This document shows positions 38,313 through 47,296 of a stretch of DNA of 52,659 nt, piece after piece. Origin of the DNA: Bacteroidales bacterium (lineage in GTDB: Bacteria; Bacteroidota; Bacteroidia; Bacteroidales; P3); contig JAKSMR010000019.1 of assembly GCA_024400495.1 (NCBI GenBank), positions 1 to 52,659 of the forward strand. Reading direction: 5' to 3'. Numbering within the stretch: position 1 is the first letter of the stretch; every line of letters begins with the position of its first letter. The notes under the pieces are model-generated. The model saw nothing but the letters and a program-made list of their open reading frames with translations. It had not been told where the DNA came from and made no database searches. A program made the position numbers and the translations under genes.

Positions 38313-41300
38313 GTTCTTTCCTTTTTTCGATCAGATAATAGAGGGTGGGCAGCACGAAGAGGGTCACGATGGTGGCGAACAGCAGTCCGTATACGATCAC
38401 GGTGGCTAGCGGGCGCTGGACGTCGCTGCCGATGCCGGTAGAGATAGAGGCGGGGAACAGGCCGAGCACAGCCACCGTGGCGGTGAGGATGATCGGGCGC
38501 ATACGATGTGCGGCTCCTTTGATGGTTGCCGTCTGCAGGTCGATGCCTTCTTCGCGCAGGTTGTTGATATGAGAGATCATAATCAACCCGTTCTGTATGG
38601 CCACGCCTATGAGGGCGATGAAGCCTACTGCCGAGGAGACGTTGAGCGTCATGCCACGCATATTGAGCGCTAGCAGGCCTCCAAACAGAGCCAGGGGGAC
38701 GACAATCATCAGCAGCGCCGCCTGCCGCACTTTGCCGAAAGCAAAGAGGAGCAGGACGAACATCAGGGCCAGGACGATGGGGACGACCAGCCCCAGTCGG
38801 CCGAAGGCTCGGTTGCGATTCTCGAACTGGCCTGCCCAGCTCAAGGTCATGACCTCGGGGTCGTACTGCACCTGCTCGTGGATCCGGCGGTCGGCTTCGT
38901 TGACAAAGGTGGTGAGGTCGGCACCTCTCAGGTTGAGGCGCACCAGCGTGTAGCGGCGGTTCATCTCGCGCATGATGGTGTTGGCTCCAAGGTCCATGCG
39001 TATATCCGCCACGGCAGACAGGGAGATCTTGGCTCCCTCGGGGGTGGTGAGCATCAGCGCCCCGATCTTCTCGGGGGTGTCGCGATAGTCTTCTGCATAG
39101 CGGCAGGTGACGTCGTAGACCTTGCTGCCATGATAGATCTGCGAAATCGCCTTGCCGCCGATGGCGAGCTCGATAAGCTGAGCCACATCCGACACATTGA
39201 GCCCATACTGGGCGATGCGCTCGCGGTCGACCCTGATTTGCAGCTGCGGGGTAGGGGGCTCCTGGTCGATGGCGACATCGGTGGCTCCGGGAATGTCGGA
39301 GAGTATCTTGACCACCTTTTCTGCCACCACTCTTCCCTCGTCGTTGTCGTCGGAATAGATCTTCAACGCTAGGTCGCTATGGGTGCCGGCTATCTGGTCC
39401 ATGACCATGTCGATGATAGGCTGGCTGAACCCGACCTGGTAGCCGGGCATCCTAGCGATGGAGTCGGCCATGGCTTCGACGAGCTCTGACTTGGTGCGTC
39501 TGCTGTCCCAGCTCTTATAGGGCTTGAGGCCGATGCCTACCTCGATGTGCGACAGGCTGAAGCATTCGGCCCCTTCGTCGTCGCGCCCCAGCTGGGTCAT
39601 CACATAGGAGGTTTCGTCGAAGCGCTTGAGCGTGCGACGCAGGTCGTCGGACATCTTCTTGGCCTGGTCGAGAGAGATGCCGGAGGGCAGCTGCACTTGC
39701 ACCCATACCGATCCCTCGTCCAAGGGAGGAAGGAAATCCTTGCCTACGGTGTAGGCGAGCAGCCCCGATCCGAGCAGGATGGCTGCCAGCACGATGATGA
39801 CCGCGCGGCCCTTGGTGATGATCTTCTCTATCCCACGCTCGTAGGATTCGTTCAGCCGCTCGAGCCAACGGTTTTTCTTGATCTCGCGAGGTTTCCGATA
39901 GACGGCATAGGACAGGCAGGGGGTCAGTAACAGGGCAGAGAGCAGGGCTCCTACCAAGGCGTAGCCCACGGTATAGGCCATGGGGGTGAATAGCTTGCGC
40001 TCCACGTGCTCAAAGGCGAAGAGCGGCATATAGGCGGTGATGATGATGATGGTGGAGAAGAATATGGAGCGACCAACCTGACCGGCCCGATGCTTGACGA
40101 TATGCTCGTCCAGAGGCTTGTCGGGGTTCTTCTCCCGCTCTTTCAAGATGGTCTCCATCATCACGATGGCTCCGTCGACCAGGATGCCGAAGTCGATAGC
40201 ACCGAGCGACAGCAGGTTGGCAGGCACATTGGTGATCTTCATCAGCACGAATGCCGCCAAGAGTGCGATGGGGATGGTGATAGCAACCAGGACTGAACCT
40301 CGCCAGTCGCGCAGATAGATGAAAAGCACCACCACCACGAGGAGCATACCGATGAGCAGCGTGTGCGACACGGTGTTGAGCGTCTCGTCCACCAGCTGCG
40401 TACGGTCAAGATAGGGGTGGATCTTCACGCCCTTGGGGAGTACCTTGTTGTTGAGCTCGTCGACGGCGGCGTGCACCCTCTCGAGCACCTCGGAGGGGTT
40501 CTCGCCTCGTAGCATCTGGACGATGCCTTCTACGGCTTCGTCGTAGTCGCGCCGGTCGTCGCTGAAGCCCAGCACACCTTTGCGCTCGAGGGTCCCGTAT
40601 TTCAAATCGCCCAAGTCGCGCAGGAAGACGGGTGCTCCGTCGTGAGACTTGATGACGATGCTGCCTAGCCCTTCAAGATCGCTGACCAGGCCGATGCCTC
40701 GTATCACATAGCTGAGGCTGCCTTCGGAGAGCATACTTCCTCCGGCATTGAGGTTGTTCTCTTCGATCTTCTCTGTGATGTCGGCCAGACTGATTCCGTA
40801 GGCGGTCAGTCGTTCGGGCTTCAGCTCGATCTGATACTGGGTGGTGATGCCGCCGAAGTTGCTCACGTCGGCTACGCCCGATATCTGGCACAGATAGGGG
40901 ATGATAGTCCATTTGTGAATGTCGGTAAGGCTTCGTAGGTCGTGGCTGCCATCGGGGCTCTCGACCACATAGCGGAATATCTCGCCGGTGGGCGAGGTCA
41001 AAGGGTTCAGCTCAGGAACGGCATCGAAGGGAAGCTCGATGCCGACAAGCTTCTCTGTGACACGCTGGCGTGCCCAATAGTCGTCGACGCCGTCGTCGAA
41101 GACCAGCACTACGGTGGACAGCCCAAAGGTGTTCTTGCTTCGCATGGTGCTCAGCCCCGGCAGTCCGTTGACGGCTCGCTCCACGGGGATGGTAATCTGC
41201 TGCTCTATCTCTTCTGCCGCCAGTCCGGGCACCTGGGTCACCACCTGCACGGTAGTGTCGGAGATGTCGGGATAGGCGTCGATGGCCAGCCCGTTCCATG

Positions 41301-41388
41301 CTACTACGCCTATCGCGCAGAGAAGGCCAAAGACGGAGGCCATCAGTATCTTATGGTCTATCGACCAGTTGGTAATCTTTTTGATCAT
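38305..41388 (-). CDS. Heavy-metal efflux RND pump (CzcA family)
   Basis: 1027 residues, the usual length. RND features include SPTGEIFRYVVES, the LNAGGSMLSEGSLSYVIRGIG loop and GAIDFGILVDGAIVMMET in helix 4. In that motif Asp399, Asp405 and Glu412 correspond in spacing to the D-x5-D-x6-E proton-relay residues of CzcA, which points to divalent cations (Zn/Co/Cd/Ni type) rather than Cu/Ag. Further motifs are GKDFLPPLDEGSVWVQVQLPSG and MDMVMDQIAG-like IIDMVMDQIAGTHSD. It sits in the inner membrane and works with the adaptor (12 bp upstream) and the overlapping TolC-like gene. Confidence 0.95.
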   Translation of the reverse strand: MIKKITNWSIDHKILMASVFGLLCAIGVVAWNGLAIDAYPDISDTTVQVVTQVPGLAAEEIEQQITIPVERAVNGLPGLSTMRSKNTFGLSTVVLVFDDGVDDYWARQRVTEKLVGIELPFDAVPELNPLTSPTGEIFRYVVESPDGSHDLRSLTDIHKWTIIPYLCQISGVADVSNFGGITTQYQIELKPERLTAYGISLADITEKIEENNLNAGGSMLSEGSLSYVIRGIGLVSDLEGLGSIVIKSHDGAPVFLRDLGDLKYGTLERKGVLGFSDDRRDYDEAVEGIVQMLRGENPSEVLERVHAAVDELNNKVLPKGVKIHPYLDRTQLVDETLNTVSHTLLIGMLLVVVVLFIYLRDWRGSVLVAITIPIALLAAFVLMKITNVPANLLSLGAIDFGILVDGAIVMMETILKEREKNPDKPLDEHIVKHRAGQVGRSIFFSTIIIITAYMPLFAFEHVERKLFTPMAYTVGYALVGALLSALLLTPCLSYAVYRKPREIKKNRWLERLNESYERGIEKIITKGRAVIIVLAAILLGSGLLAYTVGKDFLPPLDEGSVWVQVQLPSGISLDQAKKMSDDLRRTLKRFDETSYVMTQLGRDDEGAECFSLSHIEVGIGLKPYKSWDSRRTKSELVEAMADSIARMPGYQVGFSQPIIDMVMDQIAGTHSDLALKIYSDDNDEGRVVAEKVVKILSDIPGATDVAIDQEPPTPQLQIRVDRERIAQYGLNVSDVAQLIELAIGGKAISQIYHGSKVYDVTCRYAEDYRDTPEKIGALMLTTPEGAKISLSAVADIRMDLGANTIMREMNRRYTLVRLNLRGADLTTFVNEADRRIHEQVQYDPEVMTLSWAGQFENRNRAFGRLGLVVPIVLALMFVLLLFAFGKVRQAALLMIVVPLALFGGLLALNMRGMTLNVSSAVGFIALIGVAIQNGLIMISHINNLREEGIDLQTATIKGAAHRMRPIILTATVAVLGLFPASISTGIGSDVQRPLATVIVYGLLFATIVTLFVLPTLYYLIEKRKEHE

Positions 41389-41400
41389 AAGACCTCCTTC

Positions 41401-42516
41401 CTATTTGTAGTCAATAAAATAAAAGGCTCCATGGGTGATGATCTCATCGCCAACAGAAATACCATTGGTGACCAGCAGCTGGTTGCCGTCGACCGACTGA
41501 GCCTCGATGTGTGTCTTGACGTAGGTGTTTTCTGCTATCTTGCGTAGCACATATCTTCCTTTGTTGCTTTGTAGCGCCGCCGTGTTGTCGATCAGGATGT
41601 GCTTCTGCCCTTTCAGCGACATACGTACGTTGGCGTACATGTTGGGTTTCATTATTCCCGATGTGTTGACACATTCGATGAAGGTCTGCATCGTCCTGGT
41701 TTCGTTGTTGAGCATTCCGTCGGTATAGACCACCTTGCCCAGGATTATGCTATCGGGACGCGAAGAAAGGCGTACTTCTACATCTTCCACTCCTGCCACA
41801 TAAGGCGACTCCATCTCGCTGACGTTGGCTTTGACCCATACTTTGCTTAAGTCGGCCACCACCACCTTGGCTTCGGCATCCTCTTTGAGGTATTCGCCTA
41901 TCACCAGCTCGTTTCGCAGCACTTTGCCGCTGATGGGAGAACGCACAATCATGGGCTGCCCCACGACGGCGCCGTCAAGGTCGATCTGGAACTCCTTGGC
42001 TACGGCCACGGCATGTCGGTATTCCTGCACGGCCAAGGTGTAGCTTTGCTGTGCCTCGTCGAGATCTTTCTCGGATGCCACGCGGTTCTGATGCAGGTCG
42101 CGCACTCGCTCCATGGCTTTGCGGGCAAGTTCCATCTCTCCTTTGGTCTGGATGTAGTTCTTGACGACTTCGGAGTAGTTGGAGGAGGAGATCTCAAACA
42201 GAGGTGAGCCGGCTTTGACCTGTTGGCCGATATGGACCATGGAGCGCACGACTCTGCCTCCAAAGGGGGCGGCAACCTCAGCATAGGCGGTAGGAATAGC
42301 GGTGACGACACCGGTGGAGCTGAGCTTCAGGTCGTAGTCTCGAGCTTCCACGACTTCGGTCTCGATTTTGTTTATCAGCGGGGATTCTGCCGCCAGACTG
42401 ATGGTGTCGCCATGGACGATGATGCCGTTTTCGGCTACTTCGGATTCGTTGGTGTTGTTGTGGGCGCAGCTGATGCTAAGAATTGCGCCCAACAGCCATA
42501 ATATGGTTTTTCTCAT
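41401..42516 (-). CDS. RND periplasmic adaptor (CzcB-like) lipoprotein
   Basis: 371 residues. The lipobox SISC puts a lipid Cys at residue 17 (SCAHNNTNESEVAENG). The membrane-fusion-protein order is visible: a barrel-sandwich strand AEVAAPFGGRVVRSMVHIGQQVKAG, an alpha-hairpin (about 118-175), the second sandwich half MIVRSPISGKVLRNELVIGEYLKE, a beta-barrel VWVKANVSEMESPYVAG and the end domain. No metal-binding C-terminal domain or His-rich N-terminus is present. It links the CzcA-like pump to the TolC-like channel. It is 12 bp upstream of the pump gene and 200 bp downstream of the His-rich small protein gene. Confidence 0.93.
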   Translation of the reverse strand: MRKTILWLLGAILSISCAHNNTNESEVAENGIIVHGDTISLAAESPLINKIETEVVEARDYDLKLSSTGVVTAIPTAYAEVAAPFGGRVVRSMVHIGQQVKAGSPLFEISSSNYSEVVKNYIQTKGEMELARKAMERVRDLHQNRVASEKDLDEAQQSYTLAVQEYRHAVAVAKEFQIDLDGAVVGQPMIVRSPISGKVLRNELVIGEYLKEDAEAKVVVADLSKVWVKANVSEMESPYVAGVEDVEVRLSSRPDSIILGKVVYTDGMLNNETRTMQTFIECVNTSGIMKPNMYANVRMSLKGQKHILIDNTAALQSNKGRYVLRKIAENTYVKTHIEAQSVDGNQLLVTNGISVGDEIITHGAFYFIDYK

Positions 42517-42657
42517 ATTGCGTAATGCTGGTAGTATGACTATCGTCCGTGAACAAGTGTCGCGGGCAAGGTCATCTTGATGATGAATGTTTGGTAAAGG
42601 TTATCGGCAGATCCTTCCTTCGGGAGACGGATGTGGGGTCTGCAATTATATAAAATG

Positions 42658-42715
42658 TATAGGTAACCTCCAAGGGGTTGCAAGAAAAACCGATTCCTAG
42701 AGGTCGCTACCTATA
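42658..42715. repeat. Short palindromic element between the His-rich gene and the adaptor
   Basis: TATAGGTAACCTCC (42658-42671) and CTAGAGGTCGCTACCTATA (42697-42715) are inverted relatives of the MITE-like ends (TATAGGTA plus ACCTC, with a GC inserted on one side). It ends two bases before the TAG stop of the His-rich gene (42717-42719), which lies on its right. Confidence 0.6.
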
Positions 42716-42716
42716 G

Positions 42717-43049
42717 CTACAATGTGGGAGGTGCGCGCAATTGGGAGACGGCAGCGCCGTTGACGATCGGGGACTGGTGTGGGTCAACAGCCGGGATCGT
42801 GGGATGTTGGAGCTGTGCACACGAGGGAAGGCTGAAATCTACGGCCTCCGTCGATGTGCGGTCTTGCAGAAGATCGATCGTCTGGAATTGATGTGTGGAA
42901 TGGCCGTGATGAGGATTTTTATAGGGGTGCGAATGCACTATAATGCCATTCGTCAGCCGATGCTGGTGAATAAAGAAAGTGGTGCCGGTGAAGTGTCCGA
43001 TGTACACTACAAGCATCAGTATATTGATTATTTTGTTCAGCCTCGGCAT
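42717..43049 (-). CDS. Histidine-rich small membrane protein heading the metal efflux operon
   Basis: 110 residues. One N-terminal helix (about 7-26, INILMLVVYIGHFTGTTFFI) is followed by a histidine-dense stretch: His28, 30, 39, 41, 47, 48, 50 and 53 (HQHRLTNGIIVHSHPYKNPH HGHSTH), eight within 26 residues. The rest is polar and ends PPTL. The anchored His-rich part probably faces the periplasm and could bind Zn or related ions as a buffer, chaperone or sensor. I recall similar short proteins before Cus/Czc operons in Bacteroidales, without an assigned function. It is the first gene after the promoter at 43119-43127 and before the adaptor gene. Confidence 0.7.
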   Translation of the reverse strand: MPRLNKIINILMLVVYIGHFTGTTFFIHQHRLTNGIIVHSHPYKNPHHGHSTHQFQTIDLLQDRTSTEAVDFSLPSCAQLQHPTIPAVDPHQSPIVNGAAVSQLRAPPTL

Positions 43050-43066
43050 TGTCCAGTTTCGTTGTA

Positions 43067-43102
43067 GCTACATCAGTATCATTATGTTATGATAGGTGTA
43101 GC
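43067..43102. promoter_or_regulatory. Nested palindrome, candidate operator of the metal operon
   Basis: GCTACA (43067-43072) pairs with TGTAGC (43097-43102), and inside it TATCAT (43077-43082) pairs with ATGATA (43089-43094). It sits between the predicted start of transcription (near 43112) and the ATG of the His-rich gene at 43049, a position suited to a repressor site or a leader hairpin. Confidence 0.55.
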
Positions 43103-43118
43103 GATGTCGTTTCCGATG

Positions 43119-43127
43119 GCAAAGGTA
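43119..43127 (-). promoter_or_regulatory. Promoter -7 element of the metal efflux operon
   Basis: On the minus strand TACCTTTGC matches TAnnTTTGC. A TTTG lies at 43155-43152, 24 bp upstream, slightly longer than the usual 19-21 bp spacing. Confidence 0.6.
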
Positions 43128-43253
43128 CGATTATTTTTTGAATAATTATTGCAAAACTGATGTCGGACGAATATTTGGGTCGGGTTGGGTGCAGATCGGA
43201 ACATATATGGCGGTAGATACAATAATTGTCGTGCGGCATCGTTATTATTGATA

Positions 43254-43652
43254 ATGAAGATAAACGAACACCAAAAGAGGAAAGTCAACGAACGGTTCTG
43301 GGAGTTCACCCGTGCCGCCTATTCGGAAAGAGATCTGAATAAGGCGCTCGAGAACGAGGATCGTATCGGCCGCATCGTGGGCGGCAGAAAGCCGCTGCTT
43401 GGCTTTGTGGAAGATGTGAGGCTTTTCTTCTCGATGTTGAAGGATTGGACCAAGGGCAACTATCGTATTGTGCCGGTGCGCTCGGTGGTGGCCATCGTCC
43501 TCTCGTTGCTTTATGTGCTGGCGCCGGCCGACATCGTGCCCGACTTCATCCCTTTTGTGGGCTTTGTCGATGACGCCACCATCCTCTCGCTCCTGATAAG
43601 ATTCTGCAAGTCGGATCTGGAGGCTTATAAGGCCTGGCGTGCGGAGCGGTAG
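43254..43652 (+). CDS. YkvA/DUF1232-family membrane protein
   Basis: 132 residues from the ATG at 43254 (MKINEHQKRKVNERFWEF); 23 extra codons upstream are possible but encode a poor N-terminus. The family signature is clear: VRSVVAIVLSLLYVLAPADIVPDFIPFVGFVDDATIL, with the conserved SPxDxIPDxIPxxGxxDD pattern here APADIVPDFIPFVGFVDD. One or two helices span the membrane. Family function is unknown. It is divergent from the metal efflux operon and precedes the B12 locus, from which it is separated by a separate promoter. Confidence 0.9.
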   Translation: MKINEHQKRKVNERFWEFTRAAYSERDLNKALENEDRIGRIVGGRKPLLGFVEDVRLFFSMLKDWTKGNYRIVPVRSVVAIVLSLLYVLAPADIVPDFIPFVGFVDDATILSLLIRFCKSDLEAYKAWRAER

Positions 43653-43721
43653 TGGTCTCCTTTCTGCCTAAAGTCGCTGACGACGCGGGCCGCTTTTTTT
43701 TTCGGCATTCGCTTTTTTGTT

Positions 43722-43730
43722 GTATCTTTG
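43722..43730 (+). promoter_or_regulatory. Promoter -7 element of the B12 uptake locus
   Basis: TATCTTTGC at 43722-43730 matches the Bacteroidota -7 consensus; a T-rich block (43693-43700) lies at about -33. The transcript would begin near 43737, at the 5' edge of the riboswitch. Confidence 0.7.
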
Positions 43731-43740
43731 CAGTCGATTC

Positions 43741-43960
43741 GGTCGCTGAAAGAAGAGTGTGCATCCTTCTTAATCTCTTGACAGAGAAAGGGATGGCTCT
43801 CTGAAGCGCTAACAGGGAATTGGGTGAAAATCCCAAACAGTCCCGCTGCTGTGAGCTCAAACAGTCCTGTCTCACTCTCATGAATGCCACTGTGTGTCGC
43901 CATAGATGCATGGGAAGGCGGAAGAGATACGACGAGCAAGTCAGAAGACCTGCCGACTCG
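43741..43960 (+). promoter_or_regulatory. Cobalamin riboswitch
   Basis: The conserved B12-riboswitch blocks occur in order: GGGAATTGGGTGAAAATCCC (43815-43834), GTCCCGCTGCTGTG (about 43841-43854), GCCACTG (43886-43892), GGGAAGGC (43912-43919) and the B12 box AGTCAGAAGACCTGCC (43939-43954). The element ends about 35 bases before the ATG of the receptor gene. By analogy with known members, bound cobalamin should reduce expression of the two downstream genes. Confidence 0.95.
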
Positions 43961-43993
43961 TTAATTTAAACCCTCGAGGAAAGGGCGCGGATT

Positions 43994-46036
43994 ATGAATG
44001 AGATAAAACTGTTCCATAGAATAATAATATGTGTGCTGTTGCTTCTTGCTTCAGCTGCTGCCCAAGCGCAGGACACTTCGCGTGTGAAGACTCTTCAGTC
44101 TGTCAGCGTTGGTGCCTCACGTCCTGTTGAGGCTACGGCACAGGCCCCTGTGCAGGTCCTCGGTATCGAGAAATTGGAGCAGACGGGCGTCACCACGTTG
44201 AGCGATGCAGCCAAGCAGCTCAGCGGCGTAGTGCTGCGGGACTACGGCGGAGTGGGTGGCGTGAAGACCGTCTCGGCGCGCGGTCTGGGGAGCCAGTTCT
44301 CTACGCTGACCATCGACGGTGTTGCGGTAAACGACTGCCAGAACGGACAGGTCGACCTCGGGCGCTATCAGCTAGGCAACACCGAATATGTGAGCTTCGC
44401 CAATGGGCAGCATAACGCATCGCTGCAGACGGCTCGTGGCTATGCCGCTGGCAACGTGCTGAACATGGAGAGCAGGACTCCTCGCTTCGGCAAGGAGAAT
44501 CATCATGGCAAGGTGGGCGTCGAAGGCGGCTCGTTCGGTTTCCTCTCTCCTTCGCTCCTCTGGGAGCAGAGATTGGGTCAGCGGCTCTCCCTCTCCCTCT
44601 GGGCCAACGGCCTGAAGAGCGACGGCGACTATCCCTTCACTCTCTATTACGGCAACAATGCAGGCGACAGCTCTTCGCGCGAGATCCGCAACCACTCGCG
44701 GGTGGAGAGCGGAACCATCGACGGCAACCTCTTCTGGAACATCAGCGGCAGCCAGTCGTTAGTGGCAAAGGTGCACTATGCCCAATCGTCGCACCAGCTT
44801 CCCGGTCCGGTGATCTTCTACACCCAGAAGGGGAGCGAGCAGACAGCAAGCCAGCTCTTCTTCGCACAAGGACGCTACAAGAACAAGCTCTCAGAAAAAT
44901 TCCGTCTGCAGGTGGTGGGGAAATACAGCCGTATGAGCGACACCTACGAGGACAGCGCGGCCAACAACACGCTCCACTATACACGTAGCGAATATCTCCA
45001 GAACGAGGGCTATCTCTCCCTCGCCGGCCTCTATGAGCCGGTAGAGCATCTGCACGTGAGCCTGGCTACTGACGCTTCGGCAAGCACGCTGGAAAGCAAT
45101 CTGGCGAAGAACAACGAAGTGCAGCGTCTCACGAGCCTCAATGTGTTGGCTCTGGGTTACCGCTGCTCCCGTTTCGATGTCGACGCTAATGCTGTGGCTA
45201 CCATTGCCGACGAGCATACCAACTCGGGTCTGGAACATTCCTATCGCAAACTCTCCCCCTATGCCGGCGCCACACTCCTGCTCTGGCCGCTTGACCTCAA
45301 CGATGCCGGCGAGACGGCCTGTTTCGTGCGTCTGCGTTATTTCTTCAAAGAGAACTACCGTCTGCCGAATTTCAGCGAGATGTATTTCTTCTCCATCACC
45401 CGCGACCTCAACCCCGAGAAAGCGCAGCAGCACAATGTGGGCCTCACCTTCTCAAAAGGCGGCGTTCAGGCTACTGTCGACGGCTATTTCAACCGGGTGA
45501 CGGACAAGATTGTCGCCATCCCGATGCAGAGCCTCTTCCTCTGGTCGATGAGGAACCTGGGCAAGGTGGAGATCCTGGGCCTGGACGCAAACCTCGATGT
45601 CGACCTCCATCCCAAGGCGCTCTCGTGGTGCGATATCGCCCTGCATACCAACTATTCGTTCCAGCGCGCGCTAGATGTCACCGACCCGGGCAAGAAGAAC
45701 TACCAGCACCAGATACCCTACACCCCCCGTCATTCGGGAGGCGCCACGCTGACTATGCTGACTCCTTGGGTTGATCTCGGGTATAGCCTCGTTGCTGTGG
45801 GCGACCGCTACCGTCTGGGGCAGAACACCGAGAGCAACCTCGTGAAGGGTTATGTAGACCAGGGTGTTACCCTCAGCCGATCCTTCTCGCTCCGCCCGAG
45901 GAAAGAGAACGGGCTGGCTTCGATGGTGAGGGTGAAGGCGCAGGTGCTCAACCTCTTCGACGTCCAGTATGAGGTGATCAAAAGCTACCCGATGATGGGC
46001 AGGAACTACCGTCTCGGCGTAAGCTGGGAGTTCTGA
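43994..46036 (+). CDS. btuB: BtuB-like TonB-dependent cobalamin receptor
   Basis: 680 residues. Signal peptide to about residue 25 (LLASAAAQAQ). The plug has TLQSVSVGASRPVEATAQAP, TTLSDAAKQLSGVVLRDYGG, KTVSARGLGSQFSTLTIDGVAVND and AAGNVLNMESRTPRFG. The barrel contains NEGYLSLAGLYEP, ENYRLPNFSEMYFFSITRDLNPEKAQQHNVGLTF, and ends in NYRLGVSWEF. Its position directly under a cobalamin riboswitch and before a BtuG-like gene identifies the ligand as cobalamin or a related corrinoid. TonB-ExbBD would be supplied elsewhere. Gap to the next gene is 39 bp. Confidence 0.9.
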   Translation: MNEIKLFHRIIICVLLLLASAAAQAQDTSRVKTLQSVSVGASRPVEATAQAPVQVLGIEKLEQTGVTTLSDAAKQLSGVVLRDYGGVGGVKTVSARGLGSQFSTLTIDGVAVNDCQNGQVDLGRYQLGNTEYVSFANGQHNASLQTARGYAAGNVLNMESRTPRFGKENHHGKVGVEGGSFGFLSPSLLWEQRLGQRLSLSLWANGLKSDGDYPFTLYYGNNAGDSSSREIRNHSRVESGTIDGNLFWNISGSQSLVAKVHYAQSSHQLPGPVIFYTQKGSEQTASQLFFAQGRYKNKLSEKFRLQVVGKYSRMSDTYEDSAANNTLHYTRSEYLQNEGYLSLAGLYEPVEHLHVSLATDASASTLESNLAKNNEVQRLTSLNVLALGYRCSRFDVDANAVATIADEHTNSGLEHSYRKLSPYAGATLLLWPLDLNDAGETACFVRLRYFFKENYRLPNFSEMYFFSITRDLNPEKAQQHNVGLTFSKGGVQATVDGYFNRVTDKIVAIPMQSLFLWSMRNLGKVEILGLDANLDVDLHPKALSWCDIALHTNYSFQRALDVTDPGKKNYQHQIPYTPRHSGGATLTMLTPWVDLGYSLVAVGDRYRLGQNTESNLVKGYVDQGVTLSRSFSLRPRKENGLASMVRVKAQVLNLFDVQYEVIKSYPMMGRNYRLGVSWEF

Positions 46037-46075
46037 TGAAAAATAGAAAATGAATAACAATTTAATAATACAACA

Positions 46076-47152
46076 ATGAAAAAACTGATTTTTGCTCTCG
46101 CAGCATGTGCAGCTCTCGCTTTTGTCAGCTGCACCAAAGAAAATGTGTCTCCCGAAGACAACCCCGGAAACAACAATAATTCCGGCAACTCCACAGCCGC
46201 TCAGGCTTATGTGCTCAACGAAGGTTCGTGGGGTGGCAACAATGCCGAACTCAGCCTCCTCAACATCGAGAACGGAAGCGCCACCGCCACCTATTTCAGC
46301 GCCGTCAACGGCCGTGGTCTCGGCGATGTGGCTCAGGATCTCGTAGCTTATGGCAGCAAGCTCTATTGTGTGGTTTGGGGTTCGAACACCATCGAGGTCA
46401 TCAATCCCGCTACCGGCCGTTCTATCCAGCAGATCAGCATGGGCACCAAAGGTCCCCGCTATATCGCCTGCTACGGTGGTAATGTCTATGTCACTTGCTA
46501 CGACCGCACCGTAGCTCGTATCGACACCGCCAGCTATCAGATCACCGGCAGCTGCTCTCTCTCCGGCCTCAACCCCGAAGGCATCGCCTACTGCAATGGT
46601 AAGCTCTATGTGTGCAACAGCAACGAGAGCGATGCAAACTACAACTACACCTTCGACAACACCCTCTCCGTCGTCGATCTCGCCTCCTTCACCGAGGTGA
46701 AGAAGATCACCGTCCCCGAGAACCCCACTCGCATCAAGGCTCTCGCCAACGGCAAGCTGGTTGTCGTTTATGGCAACGGCTACAACAATCCCGCAGGTAT
46801 GACCCTCGTCGATCCCGCTACCGATGCTCTCACCGACCTCTCGGCCGATGCTACCGGTATGGATGTCATGGGTAACGATATCTACTGCTACAAATACGAC
46901 TATGCCACCATGTCTGCTGCCTTCTGGAAGATCGACGGCAACAGCGCTTCCAAGACCACCATCCTCTCCGGCACCGGCGTCTCTTTCGTAGCTCCTTACG
47001 GCATCAACGTGAATCCTTCCAACGGCGACATCTATGTTACCGACGCCCAGGACTACTCCAGCAACGGCGACGTCCACTGCTTCGCTGCCAACGGCACCCA
47101 CAAATGGTCTGCAGAGGTTGCCTTGCTGCCTTCGAAGGTAGTCTTCTTCTAA
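46076..47152 (+). CDS. btuG: BtuG-like surface lipoprotein (beta-propeller, B12 binding)
   Basis: 358 residues. The lipobox FVSC gives a lipid Cys at residue 19, followed by an Asp/Asn-rich spacer typical of surface export. The mature part has YncE/DUF5074-like propeller blades, such as AQAYVLNEGSWGGNNAELSLLN, DVAQDLVAYGSKLYCVVWGSNTIEVIN, GPRYIACYGGNVYVTCYDRTVARID and GLNPEGIAYCNGKLYVCNSNES. In Bacteroides, BtuG has this fold and sits on the cell surface holding B12 tightly for BtuB. Here it lies 39 bp after the btuB-like gene under one riboswitch, which supports the same role. Codon use is strongly biased to C-ending codons. Confidence 0.87.
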   Translation: MKKLIFALAACAALAFVSCTKENVSPEDNPGNNNNSGNSTAAQAYVLNEGSWGGNNAELSLLNIENGSATATYFSAVNGRGLGDVAQDLVAYGSKLYCVVWGSNTIEVINPATGRSIQQISMGTKGPRYIACYGGNVYVTCYDRTVARIDTASYQITGSCSLSGLNPEGIAYCNGKLYVCNSNESDANYNYTFDNTLSVVDLASFTEVKKITVPENPTRIKALANGKLVVVYGNGYNNPAGMTLVDPATDALTDLSADATGMDVMGNDIYCYKYDYATMSAAFWKIDGNSASKTTILSGTGVSFVAPYGINVNPSNGDIYVTDAQDYSSNGDVHCFAANGTHKWSAEVALLPSKVVFF

Positions 47153-47238
47153 GGAAAACAAACGTACTTTTGCATAAGTAGAATCTCATCGCTCCGGTGG
47201 CGTTCCTGTAGCCGACGGCGTGTGGGGTTCGATATGAG

Positions 47239-47270
47239 GCGGGAACCATAAAGGTTCCTGCTTCTTTTTT
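47239..47270 (+). terminator. Terminator of the B12 uptake operon
   Basis: GCGGGAACC (47239-47247) pairs with GGTTCCTGC (47253-47261) with one G-T pair, followed by TTCTTTTTT. It also precedes the convergent YqaA gene. Confidence 0.85.
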
Positions 47271-47296
47271 CTAGGATAGGGGACGGAGGGGAATCG

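Noticed and set aside
43546-43939. Minus-strand frames of 104-121 codons over the riboswitch
   Set aside because: They overlap the conserved cobalamin riboswitch blocks and the promoter, and carry no recognisable domain.
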